From positions 1 through 39,618 of the forward strand of contig NZ_DASWSJ010000305.1 in NCBI RefSeq assembly GCF_036402745.1: a stretch of 39,618 bases of DNA, given 5' to 3'. The notes below the pieces were generated by a model that ran no database searches, was not told the DNA's origin, and was given only the letters and a program-made list of their open reading frames with translations. Source of the DNA: Actinophytocola sp036402745 (GTDB lineage Bacteria > Actinomycetota > Actinomycetes > Mycobacteriales > Pseudonocardiaceae). The translations under genes were made by a program, and so were the position numbers. Positions 36,294 to 39,618 of the stretch are shown piece by piece. Position 1 is the stretch's first letter. Every line of letters begins with the position of its first letter.

Positions 36294-38258
36294 ATGTTCT
36301 CCACGGTGCTGATCGCCAACCGCGGCGAGATCGCGGTGCGCGTCCACGACACGCTGGCCCGCATGGGCATCCGCGCGGTCGCCGTCTTCACCGACGCCGA
36401 CGCGGGTGCCCGGCACGTGCACGAGGCCGACGAGGCGGTGCGCGTCGAGAGCTACCTGTCGATCCCGGCCATCGTCGCCGCCGCGCGGGAGACCGGCGCC
36501 GAGGCGGTGCACCCCGGCTACGGCTTCCTCGCCGAGAACGCCGACTTCGCGCGTGCCTGCGCGGCCGCGGGCCTGGTGTTCGTCGGGCCGCCGCCGGCCG
36601 CCATCGAGGCCATGGGCGACAAGATCCGCGCCAAGCAGACCGTCGGCGCGGCCGGCGTGCCGGTGGTGCCCGGCCGCTCGCTCGCCGGCATGTCCGACGA
36701 CGACCTCGTCGAGGCGGCCGCCGAGGTCGGCTTCCCGGTGCTGGTCAAGCCGTCCGCGGGCGGTGGCGGCAAGGGCATGCGCCGGGTGGAGGACCCCGCG
36801 GACCTGCGGCCCGCGCTGGAGTCCGCGCGGCGCGAGGCCCGCGGCGCGTTCGGCGACGACACGCTGCTCGTCGAGCGGTTCGTCACCAACCCCCGGCACA
36901 TCGAGATCCAGGTACTGGCCGACGCGCACGGCACGGTCATCCACCTCGGCGAGCGCGAGTGCAGCCTGCAGCGGCGGCACCAGAAGATCGTCGAGGAGGC
37001 GCCGTCGCCGCTGCTGACGCCGGCGGACCGGGCGCGGATGGGTGCGGCCGCGGCGGACGCCGCCCGGTCGGTCGGCTACCAGGGCGCGGGCACCGTCGAG
37101 TTCATCGTGTCCACCGACCGGCCGGACGAGTTCTTCTTCATGGAGATGAACACCCGGCTCCAGGTCGAGCACCCCGTCACCGAGCTGGTCACCGGCATCG
37201 ACCTGGTGGAGCAGCAGATCCTGGTCGCCGCCGGGCACGAGCTCGCCCTCGGGCAGTCCGATGTGGACATCCGGGGGCACGCGGTCGAGGCCCGGGTCTA
37301 CGCCGAGGACCCCGCGCACGGGTTCCTGCCCACCGGCGGCACCGTGCTCGCGCTGGCCGAGCCGGCGGGCCTGCGGGTCGACTCCGCGCTGTACGAGGGA
37401 ACCGTCGTCGGCTCGAGCTACGACCCGATGCTCGCCAAGGTCATCGCGTGGGGACCGGACCGCGAGACCGCGCTGCGCAAGCTCTCCGCCGGGCTCGGCG
37501 AGACCGCGGTGCTCGGCGTCGGCACCAACGTGGCGTTCCTGCGTGCGCTCCTCGCCGACGAGGACGTGCGGGCCGGGCGCCTGGACACCGGGCTGGTGGA
37601 GCGCAAGCTCGCCGGGCTCGTCACGGCCGACGTGCCGGACCTCGTGTTCGCCGCCGCCGCGCTCGACGAGCTCATCGGCCTGCAGCCGGCCGGCGACGTC
37701 GTCGACCCGTGGGACGTGCCCGACGGGTGGCGGCTCGGCGGCGCGGCCGGCACCCCGTTCCGGCTGGCCTGCGGCGACCGCCAGGTGACCGTGCGGGTCA
37801 CCGGCCTGCCCGGCGCCGCCGAGGTGAGCGTGGACGGGGGCGAGCCGGTGCTCGCGTCGGCCCGGCGGGCCGGCACCCGGCTCGAGATGACGTTCGGCGG
37901 CCGGGTCACCTCGTTGCGCCGCGCGCTCGACGCGGCCACCGACACCCTCTGGCTTGCGGCCAACGGCACCACCTGGGCGGTGGCCCAGCACTCGCTGCTG
38001 GAGGGCGAGTCCGCGGCGGCGGTCGCGGGCGGCCCGGTCACCAGCCCGATGCCGGGCACCGTGCTGGTCGTGAAGGCCGCGGTCGGCGACCGGGTCGCGG
38101 CCGGCGCGCCGCTGGTCGTCGTCGAGGCCATGAAGATGGAGCACACCGTCACCGCACCGGTCGACGGCGTGCTCACCGAGCTCAACGTGCAGGCAGGCCA
38201 ACAGGTCGCGCTGAACCAACCCCTTGCCGTGGTGACCCCACCTGAGGAGCAGTCGTGA
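36294..38258 (+). CDS. Biotin-carboxylase/biotin carrier subunit (AccA1-like)
   Basis: A 654-aa alpha subunit. It has the biotin carboxylase N-terminal domain (LIANRGEIAVRV), ATP-grasp domain (VLVKPSAGGGGKGMR; HIEIQVLADAHG; FFFMEMNTRLQVEHPVTE), C-terminal biotin carboxylase domain, and a biotinyl domain at the end with VVEAMKMEHTV, Lys614 being the biotin site. It carboxylates biotin with bicarbonate and ATP and hands it to the upstream subunit. The ATG is 4 bp after the accD stop. Its stop overlaps the dehydrogenase GTG (GTGA, 38255-38258). Length and domains fit MCC-alpha; other acyl-CoA carboxylases cannot be excluded. Confidence 0.93.
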   Translation: MFSTVLIANRGEIAVRVHDTLARMGIRAVAVFTDADAGARHVHEADEAVRVESYLSIPAIVAAARETGAEAVHPGYGFLAENADFARACAAAGLVFVGPPPAAIEAMGDKIRAKQTVGAAGVPVVPGRSLAGMSDDDLVEAAAEVGFPVLVKPSAGGGGKGMRRVEDPADLRPALESARREARGAFGDDTLLVERFVTNPRHIEIQVLADAHGTVIHLGERECSLQRRHQKIVEEAPSPLLTPADRARMGAAAADAARSVGYQGAGTVEFIVSTDRPDEFFFMEMNTRLQVEHPVTELVTGIDLVEQQILVAAGHELALGQSDVDIRGHAVEARVYAEDPAHGFLPTGGTVLALAEPAGLRVDSALYEGTVVGSSYDPMLAKVIAWGPDRETALRKLSAGLGETAVLGVGTNVAFLRALLADEDVRAGRLDTGLVERKLAGLVTADVPDLVFAAAALDELIGLQPAGDVVDPWDVPDGWRLGGAAGTPFRLACGDRQVTVRVTGLPGAAEVSVDGGEPVLASARRAGTRLEMTFGGRVTSLRRALDAATDTLWLAANGTTWAVAQHSLLEGESAAAVAGGPVTSPMPGTVLVVKAAVGDRVAAGAPLVVVEAMKMEHTVTAPVDGVLTELNVQAGQQVALNQPLAVVTPPEEQS

Positions 38259-39412
38259 TCGACTTCAGGCTCGGCGACGAGCACGAGACGCTGAGAAAGA
38301 CCGTCGAGGAGTTCGCGCACGAGGAGGTCGCCCCGGTCATCGGCGACTTCTACGAGCGCGAGGAGTTCCCCTACGACCTCGTCGCCCAGATGGGCCGGAT
38401 GGGGTTGTTCGGCCTGCCGTTCCCCGAGGAGTACGGCGGCATGGGCGGTGACTACTTCGCCTTGTGCCTCGCGCTCGAGGAACTGGGCAAGGTCGACCAG
38501 AGCGTGGCCATCACGCTGGAGGCCGGGGTGTCTCTGGGCGCGATGCCGGTGTACCGCTTCGGCAACGAGGTGCAGAAGCAGGAGTGGCTGCCACTGCTGA
38601 CCAGTGGCAAGGCGCTCGGCGCGTTCGGTCTGACCGAGTCCGGCGGTGGTACGGATGCGGGTGCCACCAAGACCACCGCTCGCCTCGACGACGGACACTG
38701 GGTGATCAACGGCTCCAAGCAGTTCATCACCAACTCGGGTACCGACATCACCAAGCTGGTCACCGTCACCGCGGTCACCGGGGAGCAGGGCGGCGGGCAG
38801 GGCAAGCGGGAGATCTCGACGATCCTGGTGCCGGTACCGACGGAGGGCTTCACCGCCGAGCCGGCGTACAACAAGGTCGGCTGGAACGCCTCGGACACCC
38901 ATCCGCTGAGCTTCGACGACGTTCGGGTGCCGAAGGAGAACCTGCTGGGTGAGCGCGGCCGCGGCTACGCGAACTTCCTGCGGATCCTCGATGAGGGCCG
39001 CATCGCCATCGCCGCGCTGTCGGTGGGCGCGGCCCAGGGTTGCGTCGACGAGTGCGTCAAGTATGCCAAGGAGCGCGAGGCGTTCGGCGCGGCGATCGGC
39101 ACCTACCAGGCCATCGCGTTCAAGATCGCCCGGATGGAGGCCCGCGCGTACGCCGCCCGCACCGCGTACTACGACGCCGCCGCGCTCATGCTGGCGGGCA
39201 AGCCGTTCAAGAAGGCCGCCGCGATCGCCAAGCTGGTGGCCAGTGAGGCCGCGATGGACAACGCCCGTGACGCCACCCAGGTGTTCGGCGGCTACGGCTT
39301 CATGAACGAGTACCCGGTGGCCCGGCACTACCGCGACAGCAAGATCCTCGAAATCGGTGAGGGCACAACCGAAGTGCAGTTGATGCTGATCGCGCGCGAG
39401 GCGGGCCTGTGA
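38255..39412 (+). CDS. Acyl-CoA dehydrogenase (FadE19-like)
   Basis: A 385-aa flavoprotein oxidising an acyl-CoA at the alpha-beta bond with FAD. ALTESGGGTDAG-type FAD segment (FGLTESGGGTDAG), the ITNSGTDITKLV and KVGWNASDTHPLSFDDVRVP segments, and the C-terminal YRDSKILEIGEGTTEVQ are present. The Glu in IGEGT is at the usual catalytic position, whereas classical isovaleryl-CoA dehydrogenases place it elsewhere; thus a short or 2-branched substrate is possible. The order matches Rv2500c (fadE19). It overlaps accA and the MaoC gene by GTGA, indicating one polycistron for branched-chain acyl-CoA breakdown. Confidence 0.93.
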   Translation: MIDFRLGDEHETLRKTVEEFAHEEVAPVIGDFYEREEFPYDLVAQMGRMGLFGLPFPEEYGGMGGDYFALCLALEELGKVDQSVAITLEAGVSLGAMPVYRFGNEVQKQEWLPLLTSGKALGAFGLTESGGGTDAGATKTTARLDDGHWVINGSKQFITNSGTDITKLVTVTAVTGEQGGGQGKREISTILVPVPTEGFTAEPAYNKVGWNASDTHPLSFDDVRVPKENLLGERGRGYANFLRILDEGRIAIAALSVGAAQGCVDECVKYAKEREAFGAAIGTYQAIAFKIARMEARAYAARTAYYDAAALMLAGKPFKKAAAIAKLVASEAAMDNARDATQVFGGYGFMNEYPVARHYRDSKILEIGEGTTEVQLMLIAREAGL

Positions 39413-39618
39413 GCGTGAGGCGCGTCGTAGTCCAGCGCGGCCTGTGGTTCGAGGAGTTCGAGACCGGCGTGCTCTACCAGCACCGGCCCGGGCGCACCAT
39501 CACCGAGGCCGACAACGTGCTGTTCACCACGCTGACCATGAATACCCAGGCGCTGCACCTGGACGCGGCGTTCGCCGAGACGCAGGAGCCGTTCCGGCAG
39601 CGCCTGGTCAACTCGATG
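39409..39618 (+). CDS. MaoC-like dehydratase, truncated by window end
   Basis: The first 70 residues of a protein starting GTG at 39409 (overlapping the dehydrogenase stop, GTGA); GTG 39415 is an alternative. GLWFEEFETGVLYQHRPGRT and the TMNTQALHLDAAFAE stretch match the N-terminal part of MaoC-type hydratases (hot-dog fold), where an Asn/Asp...HxD motif forms the active site. In mycobacteria the same position holds Rv2499c. It probably hydrates an enoyl-CoA intermediate. The rest lies outside the window. Confidence 0.8.
   Translation, partial: MSVRRVVVQRGLWFEEFETGVLYQHRPGRTITEADNVLFTTLTMNTQALHLDAAFAETQEPFRQRLVNSM

Overview
The window is high-GC actinomycete DNA. Most genes end in ATGA/GTGA overlaps, leaderless starts and GTG starts are common, and the gene content includes a one-chain 2-oxoglutarate decarboxylase/E1-E2 protein (Kgd), a DUF574-type SAM methyltransferase, Streptomyces-type SGNH lipases and a BkaR/AccD1/AccA1/FadE19-like locus. 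Together these point to a filamentous actinomycete, most likely Pseudonocardiaceae (Amycolatopsis/Saccharothrix-like). The assignment is inferred from protein resemblance; no 16S or tRNA gene is present. The region is chromosomal core and near-core: I see no transposase, integrase, phage gene, CRISPR array or secondary-metabolite core enzyme.

Layout. (1) 1-224: poly-C edge, two copies of a 26-bp intergenic repeat, and a promoter that appears to make a leaderless hutH message. (2) 225-7035: complete histidine degradation operon hutH-hutU-(M20 amidohydrolase)-hutF-hutI, every junction overlapping. It follows the formimidoylglutamate deiminase route, and the M20 enzyme sits where a HutG deformylase would be expected. 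(3) 7032-10378: small membrane protein, glycogen-debranching-type glucosidase, aldo/keto reductase. (4) 10453-14391: kgd with a small DUF6104-like gene coupled downstream. (5) 14834-21032: a fused heterodimer-type ABC exporter, then an ABC-2 permease and its ATPase, which carries a long Gln/Pro-rich tail. (6) 21082-22874: MFS exporter and divergent MerR regulator sharing a palindromic operator. (7) 23040-24240: two coupled small proteins (one a putative zinc-binding C3H protein), then about 660 bp of structured noncoding DNA with three adjacent hairpins, a CGCTT-type repeat and a C-rich/G-poor ald 3' region resembling a Rho-entry site. (8) 24241-28360: alanine dehydrogenase with a PucR-type regulator, then a PadR/VOC pair and a divergent VOC gene. 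(9) 28357-31914: a hypothetical protein, a PAS-GGDEF-EAL protein with degenerate motifs, and a SAM-dependent methyltransferase. (10) 32015-39618: TetR regulator (BkaR-like), two tandem-duplicated secreted SGNH lipases, and an operon accD-accA-acyl-CoA dehydrogenase-MaoC (cut by the window edge). The TetR promoter and the acc promoter share a GTTAGCG/CTAAC palindromic operator, and a similar word lies upstream of the second lipase.

Working together: several modules feed amino acid carbon into central metabolism. Histidine goes to glutamate (hut), glutamate carbon enters as 2-oxoglutarate handled by Kgd, alanine goes to pyruvate (ald), and leucine/branched-chain acyl-CoA is handled by the acc/ACAD operon. 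The least explained parts are the noncoding island at 23582-24240, the lipase pair set between TetR and its likely target operon, and the inactive-looking c-di-GMP protein cluster.
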